Assembly (NCBI GenBank): GCA_963921425.1
Contig: OY992839.1
Span: forward strand, 2,544,501-2,608,500
DNA length: 64,000 bases
Direction of reading: 5' to 3'
Source: Dryas octopetala
Taxonomy: Eukaryota > Streptophyta > Magnoliopsida > Rosales > Rosaceae
Shown: positions 48,054 to 59,572 of the stretch, one piece after another
Layout: the number at the start of each line of letters is the position of its first letter
Numbering within the stretch: the first letter of the stretch is position 1
The notes under the pieces: generated by a model
Database searches by the model: none
Seen by the model: only the letters and a program-made list of their open reading frames with translations
What the model was told of the DNA's origin: nothing
Position numbers and translations under genes: made by a program

Positions 48054-49019
48054 GATGCAACTAGCGTATGAGACTCCGAGGACTTGGAGGTGTAGTACTT
48101 GTCATACAGTTAAGGTTTGTGGAAAGATATTTTACTCCCCAAAGTTGGCTCAACAAAAATAAACAATTTTTTTTTTTAAAATTTTGTTTCATTGAAGTTG
48201 GAACTTTGATTTGCCTACATGCAGGAAGAAGTGGAATATGTGAACTTTAGTGATGGCCGAAAACTTTGCTTAGATTGTTATTCTATTGCTATCATTGATC
48301 CAGAGCAGTGCAAACCACTTATTGAAAAAGTATATGAATTATGTAATGTTTTAAATTTCATGGTGGATGAAGACATTCCTATCTTATTTGTTGACAAAAA
48401 TGAGATGAACAGATTGAATGCTAATTGTTCTACAAAAGTAAGTAGCTACAAACTTCAAATTAATGTATTAATGAAAATATTAAGCTAATTGATTCGCCAT
48501 GCCATTTTTGATATGGTTTCATTTTATTAAAAAGTTCATTAACTGCATTTTTTTTTCCCAATTTATTGTAAGGGTTCGATTGCTGGTTCTACCGTGCTAA
48601 ATGCATGTCCTATTGAGAGGGTAAGTGTTTTGTTAGTAATTAATTATTTCTTTTTTTTACTAAAGTATCTAGCCCTATATTTAAATTAATGACAATTAGG
48701 GATTTTGTGCGTTAAAATTTCTTATATGTAGTTCTATTTGTGCTATAAAACCTTTCTTCTCTGGTTTGTAACAGATTGAAAAATGTACAAAAAAATGGAG
48801 AAAATATTGAGGTGGAGATATCAACTTGCCAAGGAAAACCTATACAAATTTTGCTTTTGTTTGGACTACCGGAGTATATATTTGACCTTAGATCTTCTTT
48901 TATCAAATTTCTGCATCATTCCTCATTGCATTAAATTCCCTGATTCATTTGCATATATAGTTTATTAAGTTCTTTGTTTATTTGCATATAGATGTGTGAC
49001 TTTGTTGCCAGATCTTTTC

Positions 49020-49240
49020 CTTTTAGATAATCCTTTAACGGTCGTCTCTGCAAAAAAAAATCAACAAAATTGAAAATAATAATAAGACGGATTTGGTAAA
49101 CTCAGAGTCTGTTTATTTGATAACAGTTACATAACCAAATAATTTCTGATTTGATTGGATTTTTGCAGAGATGATCATTAAAGTGTGATTTAAAAAATGA
49201 ACGGTTTAGATCATTAAACTACATTGTAGAATGAGAACAA
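49020..49240. mobile_element. Third MITE-family copy, truncated, in DA1-like intron
   Basis: Inverted halves GGTCGTCTCTGCAAAAA and, reverse-complemented, GATCATCTCTGCAAAAA, plus AAAAAATGAACGGTTTAGAT as in the other copies. Terminal parts and a clear target-site duplication were not identified. Confidence 0.6.
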
Positions 49241-50213
49241 TAAGAGACGGAGAGGAAGGTAGCTAGCATTCCCCCTTTCACACTAATCTGAGCAGCAAAG
49301 CCCTCAAATTAGGAGGAGAGAGAGAGAGAGAGATGCTGCAGAGGGGCTGGGATATATATAATCCATGTCTAAGGATTAAAATTTATTTGTGAATTGGGAA
49401 TCTCTTTATTTTTTACTTTGTCTTATTACTTCATATTAACCTCGAATAATCCACCCAAAGAAATGTGAATTAGACCTAAGATGATTCCAAATGGAAAAAC
49501 TTCAATCGTTTCAATTTGTTTGAAAGGGGAAAATAGCGATGGTTCCAAACCTAAATAAATATCTGATGCTCTTCTTTATAGCCAAGGGTTTTAGAACTTT
49601 TAGTTCACAGTGAGGTTTTAGTTTATATATTTGTATTTTTTTTTTCAACTTTTAACATTTTTGCTTCATTTGGTTTTAGTTATTTTTGTTATATTATTTT
49701 TATAAATTTGGAAAGGGGATTTGGAACTTGGGGTGTTTTCTAATAAAGTGAAGAAAAATACCAATAAACAAATAGCTACTTGGTGTATTAATTATTTAGT
49801 TTGTTAGGTATATGAAAGTTCACAAGGTTAAACATGCATGTATTTTCACCCTTACAAAAAATCCACATATAGACTCATTAGAATTTTTATTTCTTCAATT
49901 TAACAACTATACTGTATTATTTTATTTGTTAGACTCTAAAGTTTTATCTGCTTCCATACAGTGTGTTGATGGGTGGAACCTTGGCTCATGAGGTGATGCA
50001 TGCATGGTTTAACGGAATTAAAGGTTTGAATATAAATAGATCGGATTGACTTAAAATTCATGTTTGAATCCAAATCCATTTATAATCCAACTATCCGATT
50101 CGGAGCATATATCGAATGTAACTGGATCATCTAATGGATTATGGTATTTGGATTGTAATCGGATTATTGAATTGAAATCGGTCCATTTATATGTTTACTA
50201 GCTAGGCTCCATA

Positions 50214-50218
<5 letters not shown>

Positions 50219-50273
<55 letters not shown>
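50219..50273 (+). repeat. CT microsatellite, about 27 units
   Basis: Uninterrupted CT run in the last intron of the DA1-like locus, about 65 bp before the final exon. Confidence 0.9.
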
Positions 50274-50277
<4 letters not shown>

Positions 50278-50702
50278 GTTTAAATTTCTTTATTTTTTAC
50301 TTACTGATTGGTGTTTTTTGTGTGCCTATTATATAGGTTGTCAAATATTGGAAAGAAGGGTTGAAGAAGGTATTTGCGAAGTAATGAAATACGTATGGAT
50401 GAAATCGTTTTGTTCTAGTATTGATGTTGACTTAAGAATCAGGCCGAATTTAGAAAATACTTGAATGACTATTACATAGGATTGATAGAGAATAGAGAAG
50501 ATGAAATTTATGGCCAAGGATTCAGAGAGGCCATGCAGGCTGTTAAGAATTTTGGCCTCGTTTATACAGTGTACCATATCATTGCGGAAGGAAATCTCCC
50601 TTGCATTGAATCTGAATCTGAAGCGGAATCTGAAGCTGAATCTGAATCTGAATCTCAAGCAGAATCTGAAATGGAAGCTGAATCTGAAACTGAAGTGGAA
50701 TT

Positions 50703-50768
50703 GAAAACAAGCAGATGAAGGTTTTTAAGTGTCAAATTCCCACTAGAGAGCATCATCGGTAAGAGATG
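50703..50768. repeat. 66-bp fragment of the duplication unit fused to DA1-like 3' end
   Basis: GAAAACAAGCAGATGAAG...GAGCATCATCGGTAAGA repeats 44917-44980 and 51577-51645. It supplies the last codons (TSR) and the stop of the DA1-like frame, then is followed directly by duplication unit 2. Confidence 0.7.
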
Positions 50769-50775
50769 GTCATTT

Positions 50776-52212
50776 GTGCAGGCAATGACTCATCTTTGTG
50801 GAATTTGCTTTATCTTTTTGACTAGTTTGAAAATAGAATAATCTTTGCTCCACTCCCATAAAGAAAAAGGAAACACAGAAAATAGAGATTTTTCTAATAT
50901 CCCAACTTCCAGGATCTGTTTCACCCAACATCTCATCAACCGAAATGAGAATTTGATGAAAAGGGCCATGTTTAAATTTTGGCCATCTAAAAAAAATGTC
51001 ACAGTGCAGAGAATAGAAATAGTTTGAGACTTGAGAATGAAACAAAATTTGTCATGCAACTATTAGCAACAACCCTCATAGTAAATCTAAATTTGCATGA
51101 CTATACAGACTTGAGTGAATCGAAATATTTATACATCTTGAAGGAAAACCTTGTCCCTCTGCCTTAAATGGTCTCTGTGAAAATCACTCTTTTGAGGAGA
51201 CATAGCGTCACCGGAAACTATGAGGTGAGAGATGGTCATTGGAACCGCTGTCGAAGTTGAGAGAATAGCTGTGAAGATCATAGCTGTACTGGATGTAGTT
51301 CCTTTGCCCTCCCAAAGCTTGTTTCCATTGAGACTTCAACTTCCAAATCAACTGCCGCAAAAGATATGATCTGCGCCAACAACCCAATGATGCACTTCTT
51401 TGACAGCTTACAAATGTGACTGCAGACCTGGTGCTTGCAATTCTCTTCCCCAACTTCATAAACTGGAATTTCCAGAAACTAGAGATGCTTGAAACCTTCA
51501 TTGTTAGCTCCTTGTCCACCTTTAGCTGTGAGTTGTTTTATAGAGAAGCAAAAAAGCACCAAGAATAATATGGTGTACAAGAAAACAAGCAGATGATGAA
51601 GTTTTAAGTGTCAAATTCCCACTACTGAGCATCATCTGTAAGATGTCACATTCTCATTGGTGGAAGTTGATAAACATTACAATCAACAGTCTATTTCAGT
51701 GTGCTTTGATACCATTCCTGGGGCTGGGTCATATGGGTCACAGTTTGGATAAAAGGATTGAAGACTTGCCTCTAGTGATGTAATGTCAGTAAAGATGACA
51801 AAACACTTTTTAAATGTGATTGGCTTCTAAAAAGTTGCTTGTTTGCATCTGTTGTATATTGCTTCTGTTTCAATCAAAGACTTGGTGGTGAACTTTCCAG
51901 GAAGCATATAAGTAGAATGAGGTCCACTCCTGAGTCAAAAGTTCACACCGTCCAGACCTACACAAACAATGGTAACTTGATTAATCACATGTTTCTGACC
52001 TTTATACAGCTTTTTTATCACATAACCGATCACACTTTACACAGAAAAGGCCCACAAAGATCATGAGAAATTTTATGTCGTGTACATCTTTGATACTGAT
52101 ATAAGTAGTAAATATAAAATTAATCAAAAATGTGCCAACAAAGCAAATCTCTAAGCAAAGTATAAAGGAAGAATAATTAGGTCCAAGAGATAATTTTACA
52201 CAAAACACTACA
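50776..52212. repeat. Segmental duplication unit 2 (~1.4 kb)
   Basis: Same content and order as unit 1 (44142-45513). It ends at GAGATAATTTTACACAAAAC followed by unrelated DNA, whereas in unit 1 the same point is joined to the PHR1 leader copy. Contains the intact small basic protein gene. Confidence 0.85.
51208..51501 (-). CDS. Small basic protein of unknown function with YDLHSYSLNFDSG motif
   Basis: 97 aa, single exon. The ATG at 51501 is used because it is the only ATG conserved with the sister copy (44852). It is Arg/Lys/Ser-rich, with SYLLRQLIWKLKSQWKQAL in the middle and QYSYDLHSYSLNFDSG near the C-terminus. The latter resembles the YDPxSYxLNFDDG motif I remember from a family of short plant proteins of unknown function. 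No signal peptide or membrane helix. It lies in duplication unit 2. Expression is unknown; the intact frame beside a frameshifted sister suggests it may be the working copy. Confidence 0.6.
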   Translation of the reverse strand: MKVSSISSFWKFQFMKLGKRIASTRSAVTFVSCQRSASLGCWRRSYLLRQLIWKLKSQWKQALGGQRNYIQYSYDLHSYSLNFDSGSNDHLSPHSFR

Positions 52213-52633
52213 GCAGTTAGAATAGCCACCTAGTAAACCAGAGATTGATGAGAAGTGAAAACCACACAATCCTAGGAGGAAGAAAATGATGTTGGATCCA
52301 TAAACTTTAGACCTTTCATATTCATGTACAAGACCCTTTGGAAAGAAAAAATATATATATTGAAATGATATCAACAGTTGGCCGCCATAAAACATACATT
52401 TTTGGAAACAAATGGAACAAACTTTAGTCAATTGTACCATAAATCTTACAAAACCATGGTCGAGACAATTAAACTAAAAATATTTCAGACACAAGTTTCC
52501 AAAACCATACATACTTACCTTCAAACTTAGCTTCTTTCAACAATTTATTAAATTTCAACCTATATATTCAGTTATATAAAGTCTAAACCTACATAGAGTA
52601 GATTTGTCTAATAGTCGAGCACCATCCACGGCT
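52213..52633. other. 3' flank of the FANCF-like gene, no gene seen
   Basis: No domain-bearing ORF. The segmental duplication stops about 420 bp before the end of the FANCF-like coding region. Confidence 0.5.
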
Positions 52634-55448
52634 TCAGGCAATTAGACGAGAACCACAAACATGGAAAATGTAAAGGCACCAAATTCTCTCAGCAAGTGCA
52701 CCTGCAAATAAGTCATGCAACGCATACAAGCATTATTTTTTAAATTTGGGGAGGGGGGAAGGGTGTTGGCTGTGGAATTAATTGAATATACTCACAGTCA
52801 TTGTGCTCCTTCCTATCATGAGCACAGTCACAGCATCTACAAAACAAAATATATGTAAACACCTGACAACCATACATCTCGACAAGTATTTATAGTATCA
52901 ATAGAAAAGGAATTACAATACCAAACCTCATTGTTGAAAAGTCTCCTCTGAATTGAATCTGAATTTCGCTCAGGTAAAGTCTAAACAAGGGTGACCTGCA
53001 ACACCAATTATCACCTTCTTCAATTCAAAAACATATAAACTGAAAAAAACTGTTGACACATATACCTGTAGAGGGTGATTAAAAATCCCATCAAAACTAA
53101 ACCAGTCTACTGTGTCATATGAGATATCACCATCAGCTATGCTTATAATAATTATATAGTTATTTGTTAAAGCTATTTCAATGTGATTATATTTTAAAAT
53201 TGTACAAAAAAGAGCTTTATTTTAAGCAAATGTTAAGGGGGAAATAGAATCTTCAAAACCAAATGACTCAGTTCAGTTCCTATCCGAACAAGATGATTGA
53301 TTCAAAGTCAAAGGCAAATCCAAACATTGTATACAATGATATAGGAATACCAGGATGGAATTGCAACGGCTCCAAGGGCTGGAGATATTTTCCACAACTG
53401 ATGCAGTTGACTGCCCAGCAATCCACTCAGATACTCAAGAATGTCACTTTCCTAGTTCAACCGTAAAAGCCAATCTTGATTAGTAATCCAAGAAGATAAA
53501 AGTATGAACAAGCAAAGAAGAATGCAGAGACCCCAAAGCTGCAGAGTAGCAGACAGTCAAACACTTAGATAAAAAAGAAAGGACACAATATAAAATTAAC
53601 AAAATATCATGTATTACAAATTTTGCATGTACAACACACAGACTCGCGCATATGCATATACTTGCAAGCATTAAATAATGACCTTTGTACTCATTGCTTC
53701 CTGTTTAGATTTACGAGTTGTAGATCTTCCATAAAGTAGGTTGCACACTTCATGATATAGCTCCGAAATAGTAAGGTTATCATAAGAAACTGACACCAAA
53801 TGTTCAATTAGAGAAGTCCATCTGTTTGTAATGCACCCTAGCAACAAGAGCTCCTGAAAAGAATTACACTAGTTAATAGAAAATAATTGCTGGAGAGCAT
53901 CAAGTGTTCAAGAAATTCATAAAACTAAAAAGGAAAAAAGTAAAATTCATTCTAATTTATTTAAATAAATGAACTGACTTACAACTTTTTCACACAGACC
54001 ATCATCACTACCTCCTGCTGAAAGATTCAAATTCAACCGTTCAAAAATTTGTACCCACTGAATCTTAGGGGCAGAAAATATCATGCTGGCACCTGAGACC
54101 AATTGAACAGTTCTCTTATCAAGAAAATAAGAGAGATTCTTTGATTTCCAGCGGTTCCATGTCAGAGAACCAACCAACCACTCTACAGTCCTGAATAAGT
54201 AGTCACAAGATATTCAGTTCAGGCCATAGCAGTGTGATCTTGAAAACATGCAACAGTAACATTTTGATTTGTCATAAATTTTTCTAGGTACCTACGAAAA
54301 CACTCGTGACTCAACTAACTGCATCGCAGAAGAGGAGTTGATTGCGAGACATACCATCTTCTATCAGCAAGAGACTAGACACATACAGACTTGTTTTTTT
54401 TTTATTGGTAATCTAGACACATAGTCTACTACAACTACTCACACCAAATCTTGCACATAGGACACAATTCACTTTGCTCATACACATTACTCACTCTTCT
54501 AATACACAGAAGCTTGCACACACACACACACACACTTCCCACTTACGCTGGAGAATTTTCATGCTTTAGTTGTTCTTTAAATAAGTTATCATCAAACTCG
54601 CTCCAACTGCTACGTCTAACACTTTGAGAAAGAACATCTAAGCCTGTCTCAACCGTTGATATGAAAGAAACCGCAGACCACCTCTTAAAGAGCTCTTGAA
54701 CCGTGTATTTTGTTAAACCATCACCAGAGCAATTTTCAATCTTCGTAGCTGGCGCAATGCCTGGGTGGAGTGATGTACTCTGCAGCTTCAACTTGCTGAA
54801 GTATACATTCAGAAAATCATGCTCAGTTTCTGATAGCTCCTGAAGATCCATCTCCACAGTTGCCATCAGCAAAGCTCTGAGGTGTGCATCTCTCACGGGT
54901 AAAGTATGAATGAGATGTTTCAAGACAAAACCCCGTGCCGCAGTAAGAGTAGCAGATGACAAATGTGCAAGGCCCTGCTTTACGAGATACAAGTAGATAA
55001 CTAAGCTAAGCAGGCTGGACTTAAAACTTGGTCATAAGTAAACTAGTTAATAGATTAATTCAACAAACTCAAGGTGTCAAAAAAATGCTATCTATAAGAC
55101 TATAACCTTGGGGAAAGAAGCAGCGGATGTCATTTCAGATAGAGCTGCATCAAGTTCCTTCACAGAGTCCTCATAATCATCTGAGCAACTCAAACTTTCA
55201 AGGACCTAAAAATAGCAAAAACAAACTCTCTATAAATGTACCCAACTAAGAGAGACAAGGAAAAGGTAGTGAATACTGACATTTTCGAAGAAGAACCCCC
55301 ATTGGAAGGCCTTCTTGATGTTGTGGGAGTCCCAGTGGGCAAGGCGACCAGAAGATTGATACCCAGAAAGCAGAATCAGTATATCTACGAATCCTTTGAT
55401 CAGATTCATCAGTTCTTCCAATGAAATGTCTGGGTGGTTCCAACCCAT
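52634..55448 (-). CDS. Plant FANCF-like protein (Fanconi anaemia core complex homologue)
   Basis: Nine exons assembled by hand, every junction GT-AG and in phase: 55448-55281, 55205-55107, 54974-54547, 54190-53983, 53853-53683, 53451-53351, 52995-52927, 52836-52796, 52701-52634; 450 aa. The N-terminal part (LILLSGYQSSGRLAHWDSHN then IKKAFQWG) resembles the vertebrate FANCF start, where a TW/HWD..A.QW pattern follows a hydrophobic helix; FANCF is an adaptor of the DNA crosslink-repair core complex. The middle is helical (RDAHLRALLMATVEMDLQEL), followed by VEWLVGSLTWNRW. The C-terminus ends in a Cys/His-rich segment CCDCAHDRKEHNDC and a hydrophobic tail. The ATG at 55448 is the first before the conserved helix; the open frame reaches further upstream (55637) but reads like leader. 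The acceptor of exon 6 (ACTAG/GAA at 53452) is preceded by a good branch site TTACTAAT. The gene model is strong; the family name rests on recalled similarity. Confidence 0.7.
54515..54534 (+). repeat. CA microsatellite
   Basis: Short CA run in intron 3 of the FANCF-like gene. Confidence 0.8.
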
Positions 55449-55637
55449 CGTCGTCTTCAAGCTCCACTCCCAGACTACTTGTTTCTTGCAATTGTAGAGA
55501 CTGAAACGGAAGCCGAGCTGTGTTTGATGAATAGGTTGGATGTGGATTGTGAATTGGAGTAAATAATTTGAGAATTTATTAAAAGTCCTCAAAGCGGCGC
55601 TGTCGTGCTGACTTTCTGGTTTTCCCGCCCTCTCCAA

Positions 55638-55925
55638 CCTTTTTTCTTTTTTAATAAAAGAATAATTTATGGTGCGTTTGGATGAAGTAGTTTGAAATTA
55701 CTAAGGAATTCACAAATGACGGAATTTAAAACGATGTGATTTAAAATTCTAGAATATATAAATTCTCTTGTTTGGATAACATGTAAATATAATGGAGTTT
55801 AAAAACGAAATTTATGGTAGTTTTAATTTTTGATGCATCAATTCAAAAGAGTGATGGTGATGGTGGCAACAATAAAAATTATGTTTATGATGAGTTAACT
55901 ATATTGGTAGGGGTGATGGCCCACA
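55638..55925. other. AT-rich spacer before minisatellite
   Basis: Contains GTGCGTTTGGATGAAG, a wording often seen at plant MITE ends, but no matching inverted end was established across the minisatellite. Confidence 0.35.
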
Positions 55926-55928
55926 AGC

Positions 55929-56276
55929 GGTGGGAGAAATGGTGGTGGCTAAAATTGGGGTGTTGGCGGTGGCGGTGGTGGTGGTGGTGGTGTCGGCAAT
56001 GGCGGTGATGGTGGTGGCGGCGATGATGGTGGCGGCGATGATGGTGATGGTGATGGTGGTGGTGGTGGCGGTGGTGGTGGCGGTGATGGTGATGGTGGTT
56101 GTGGCGGCGGTGGCGGTCTCGGTGTTGGTGGCGGTGGTGGTGGTGGTGGTGGTGGTGGTGGTGGCGGCAGCGGCAGCGGGGGTGGTGGTGGCAGCGGCAG
56201 CGGGGGTGGTGGCAGGGGTGACGGGGGTGGTGGTGTTAGTGGTGGTGACGTTGGCGGGTGTGGTGGTAGTGTCGAC
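55929..56276. repeat. GGT/GGC trinucleotide minisatellite, ~350 bp
   Basis: Almost pure (GGN) repeats: GGTGGTGGC, GATGATGGT and a pair of about 20-bp GGCAGCGGCAGCGGGGGTGG units. It gives long open frames of Val/Ala on one strand and Pro on the other, which are artefacts of the repeat. Confidence 0.9.
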
Positions 56277-57068
56277 ATGGTCGACATGACTTATTTTCCT
56301 TTTGTAAAATTTGGAATTTTGAAAATGACACTAATTTGGTTGGAATTTACAGCCTTCAAATCTAAAGTTTTTTTCCACCTAGAATTTACTAAATTCTGTA
56401 TTTATGGACCCAAACAAGGAAATTAGAGCATGTAATTTCTTAAATGCTGAATTTTGTTTAAATTCCGAATTTTTTTCTTCATCACATTTTCGTTTTTACT
56501 TTTATTTTTATAGAAAAAATGGGATAAATCAAAATGAAAAGAAAAGATCAAAAGAGTAAAACCAAAAACAAAGTACCAATTTATAAAATAAGGATTTTAC
56601 CTAATCTATCACAATTTAAGAAATAGTCAAATTTGTTTAGTTTACTACATAAATTTGATTCTTTCATATCAAATTGCATTGATTTTGTTCCCATTCTATG
56701 TTAATTCCGTATTAATATTGAATCAAAATGAAATACGACGTCATGACAAACAATTTTATATCAATTTCATATTTTCATGTCATATCGAAGATGCAATCTC
56801 ATCTATGGTGATCATCATCATCATCATCAACTCTCAAATCTTCCCTCATATTTGTATAAACAGTTGATAACCATGCCAGCTAACTGAGATCCAACCCAAA
56901 CACACCAACAATAGATAACTAGAAAATAAAAATTAACCATCCGATTATATTTATCTAACAGAACATAAAAATATAACTCGTCCAAAACAAAGAAATTAAC
57001 AACGCTCTGCAAGTAACCCTAATTCCTAAATTGACAGAATTCAAAATCAAAGACTACTAGCATCACTC
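56277..57068. other. Intergenic, AT-rich, no gene seen
   Basis: Includes a short (ATC)n run at 56810-56830. 3' flank of the uL14 gene. No gene was recognised. Confidence 0.5.
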
Positions 57069-57662
<594 letters not shown>

Positions 57663-59078
57663 ATGGTCTGCACTTCCCTGCTGAGCTTCCCCCACCTCCC
57701 AACTCCACCACCGACGAAGCCCAACACCTCCCCCTCCTCCAAATGGACCAAGCCCATCATCAGATGCCATGTCAGCAGTAGAATGTCCCTGAACAAGCCT
57801 CAACCGCCGGACCCGACTTCCCTGCTCACCTCCGTCAGCAAGCTCCTGTGGGGCCCATCCCTCCCGCCGGGCCTCCTAATCTCCACCGTACGTACGGCGT
57901 GGAACTCCACGTGGCGCCTGATGATGTCCCAGCTGGCCCCCTCCGATCCCTCCCGCGGTTACTCTAGACCGGCCTCCAGGTTTCGCGCCACAAGCATCCC
58001 GCGTCAAGCCCAAACCACCCTCCACCTCTACGTGGGCCTGCCGTGCCCCTGGGCCCACCGCACGCTCATAGTGCGGGCCCTCAAGGGCCTCCAAGACGCC
58101 GTGCCCGTCTCAGTCGCAGCCCCGGGCCAGGACGGCTCTTGGGAATTCAAGAAGACCCGTCAACCCTACCCGGATACACTCGCCCCGGGTCCGGATAACG
58201 CAAACGGGTGCTCAACTTTGAAAGAGGTGTATAAATCAAGAGCAGGAGGGTACGATGGTCGGTCCACAGTGCCAATGCTTTGGGATAAAGAGAGAAAGGA
58301 AGTGGTGTGCAACGAGAGTTATGACATAATCCAATTGTTCAATTCAGGTCTTAATGAAGTGGCGGGTAATCCGGGTTTGGATCTTTCACCACCTTCAATG
58401 AAGCAAAAGATTGAGGACTGGAATAACATAATCTACCCCAATGTCAATAATGGGGTTTATAGGTAAATAATTGATTAATTCCCTGATTCTAATTTTATAG
58501 TAATGGGTTTTTACTGTTAATTAATTCCCACCATTTTTGCAGATGTGGGTTTGCTCAGTCTCAAGAAGCATATGACACAGCAGTCAGTGAGTTGTTCAAT
58601 ACATTGGACATGTTAGAAGATCATTTGAGCTGTGAACGCTACTTGTGTGGGGATGAACTGACGCTTGCAGATGTTTGTCTTTTCACTACTTTGATTCGGT
58701 TCGATCTTGCGTACAATGTGTTGTTCAAATGCACTAAGAGGAAGCTGCTTGAGTATCCTAACCTTCATGCTTATATGCGTGACATCTATCAAGTACTGCC
58801 TTTTTCACTACAAAGCTAGTTATTGATTCATTCTTTTTACTTGAATTCAATGGGAAAATGACTAACCCTGGTTTGTTATACAGATTCCAGAGGTTGCAGA
58901 AACTTGCAATTTTGCTTCAATTATGGATGGCTACTACAAAACCCTTTTCCCACTCAATCCAGGCAGCATTCAACCGATCATGCCCGCCGGGGCTGAGCAT
59001 CAAGCCCTCTGCAGACCTCATAACAGGGATTCAATGTCGCTTAAAGATAAAAGCACGGCCGCCCTCTATGTTTCTTAA
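57663..59078 (+). CDS. Glutathionyl-hydroquinone reductase (Xi-class GST), plastid-targeted
   Basis: Reduces glutathionyl-quinones using GSH through a catalytic Cys (ECM4/YqjG family). Exons 57663-58462, 58543-58792 and 58884-59078, in phase, 414 aa. The N-terminus is Ser/Thr/Pro-rich and basic, fitting a chloroplast transit peptide; bacterial members lack this part. The active site [10 protein letters not shown] has Cys at about 128. [19 protein letters not shown] gives the GSH-binding cis-Pro and ES. The C-terminal helical domain includes [19 protein letters not shown]. The end ([12 protein letters not shown]) is characteristic of the family. The ATG at 57663 is preferred over the upstream ATG at 57552, which lies in the shared promoter. 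Confidence 0.94.
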
Positions 59079-59572
59079 GAGCCAGACCCAAACTCAGTTC
59101 AGACGTGTGTACATGAATGATGAACCTACCTACTATGTAAATGTAATGACATTCAGCTTCTTCATTAGCTTCGACTGAGGGCTTTTTTTCCCCATAATTT
59201 GTATATTTTGGTGAACCAAGTATAATTGTAAAGGTAGCATGGGCTTTTTCTGGCATCTCAGGCTTCTCAGCAACAGAGCTATAGAAATATACTCAACGAG
59301 TTCCAACCTTGGTGTTTCTGGCTACATGTATTTTACTTACAAAACAACACAACCAAGGACATATAGAACTATAGAGTAATTTAAGCAGTACACTAGCCTC
59401 TGTAAACACAGTAAGATGGCGGCGCCTAAAGTTTAAATTATCACTAATGGCATAAGACACCTAATGACCTATACGAAAGCATCCAAAAGATCCAAAAACC
59501 CTGTACAAATACATCCAAAAGATCTCCCTCGGCTTTGCACATATCATTGGTGTCATCTGTTCTCTCCAGCGT
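59079..59572. other. Intergenic between convergent genes, no gene seen
   Basis: 3'UTRs of the GHR gene and of the SUVR-type gene. No further gene. Confidence 0.5.

Larger units (their letters stand above)
48054..50718 (+). pseudogene. Degenerate DA1-like (DA1-related) LIM-peptidase gene
   Basis: Exons recognised by similarity to plant DA1/DAR proteins, which are ubiquitin-activated metallopeptidases limiting organ size: 48054-48114 (CSTC, remnant of a second LIM), 48225-48437 (GRKLCLDCYSIAIIDPEQC), 48573-48620, 48775-48873 (ILLLFGLP), 49962-50023 (GGTLAHEVMHAWFNGIKG, zinc site HEVMH intact) and 50337-50718 (RRVEEGICEVMKYVWM ... YGQGFREAMQAVKNFGL). All borders are GT-AG, and phases fit once two 1-nt lesions are allowed: an extra A in the A7 run near 48785, and a shift near 50445 between DVDLRI and EFRKYL. 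The N-terminal ubiquitin-interacting and first LIM parts are absent. The C-terminus runs into a Glu/Ser repeat (ESESEAESEAES) and ends in sequence from duplication unit 2. Probably non-functional, unless both lesions are assembly errors. Confidence 0.7.

Noticed and set aside
53480..53671. 63-aa hydrophobic ORF as last FANCF-like exon
   Set aside because: The sequence is the pyrimidine tract plus branch site of intron 5; the exon starting at 53451 fits phase and continues through four further exons.
55930..56289. Long Val/Ala ORF (+) and overlapping Pro-rich ORF (-)
   Set aside because: Both are products of the GGT/GGC minisatellite; no stop codons arise in such repeats. No conserved flank or splice context.
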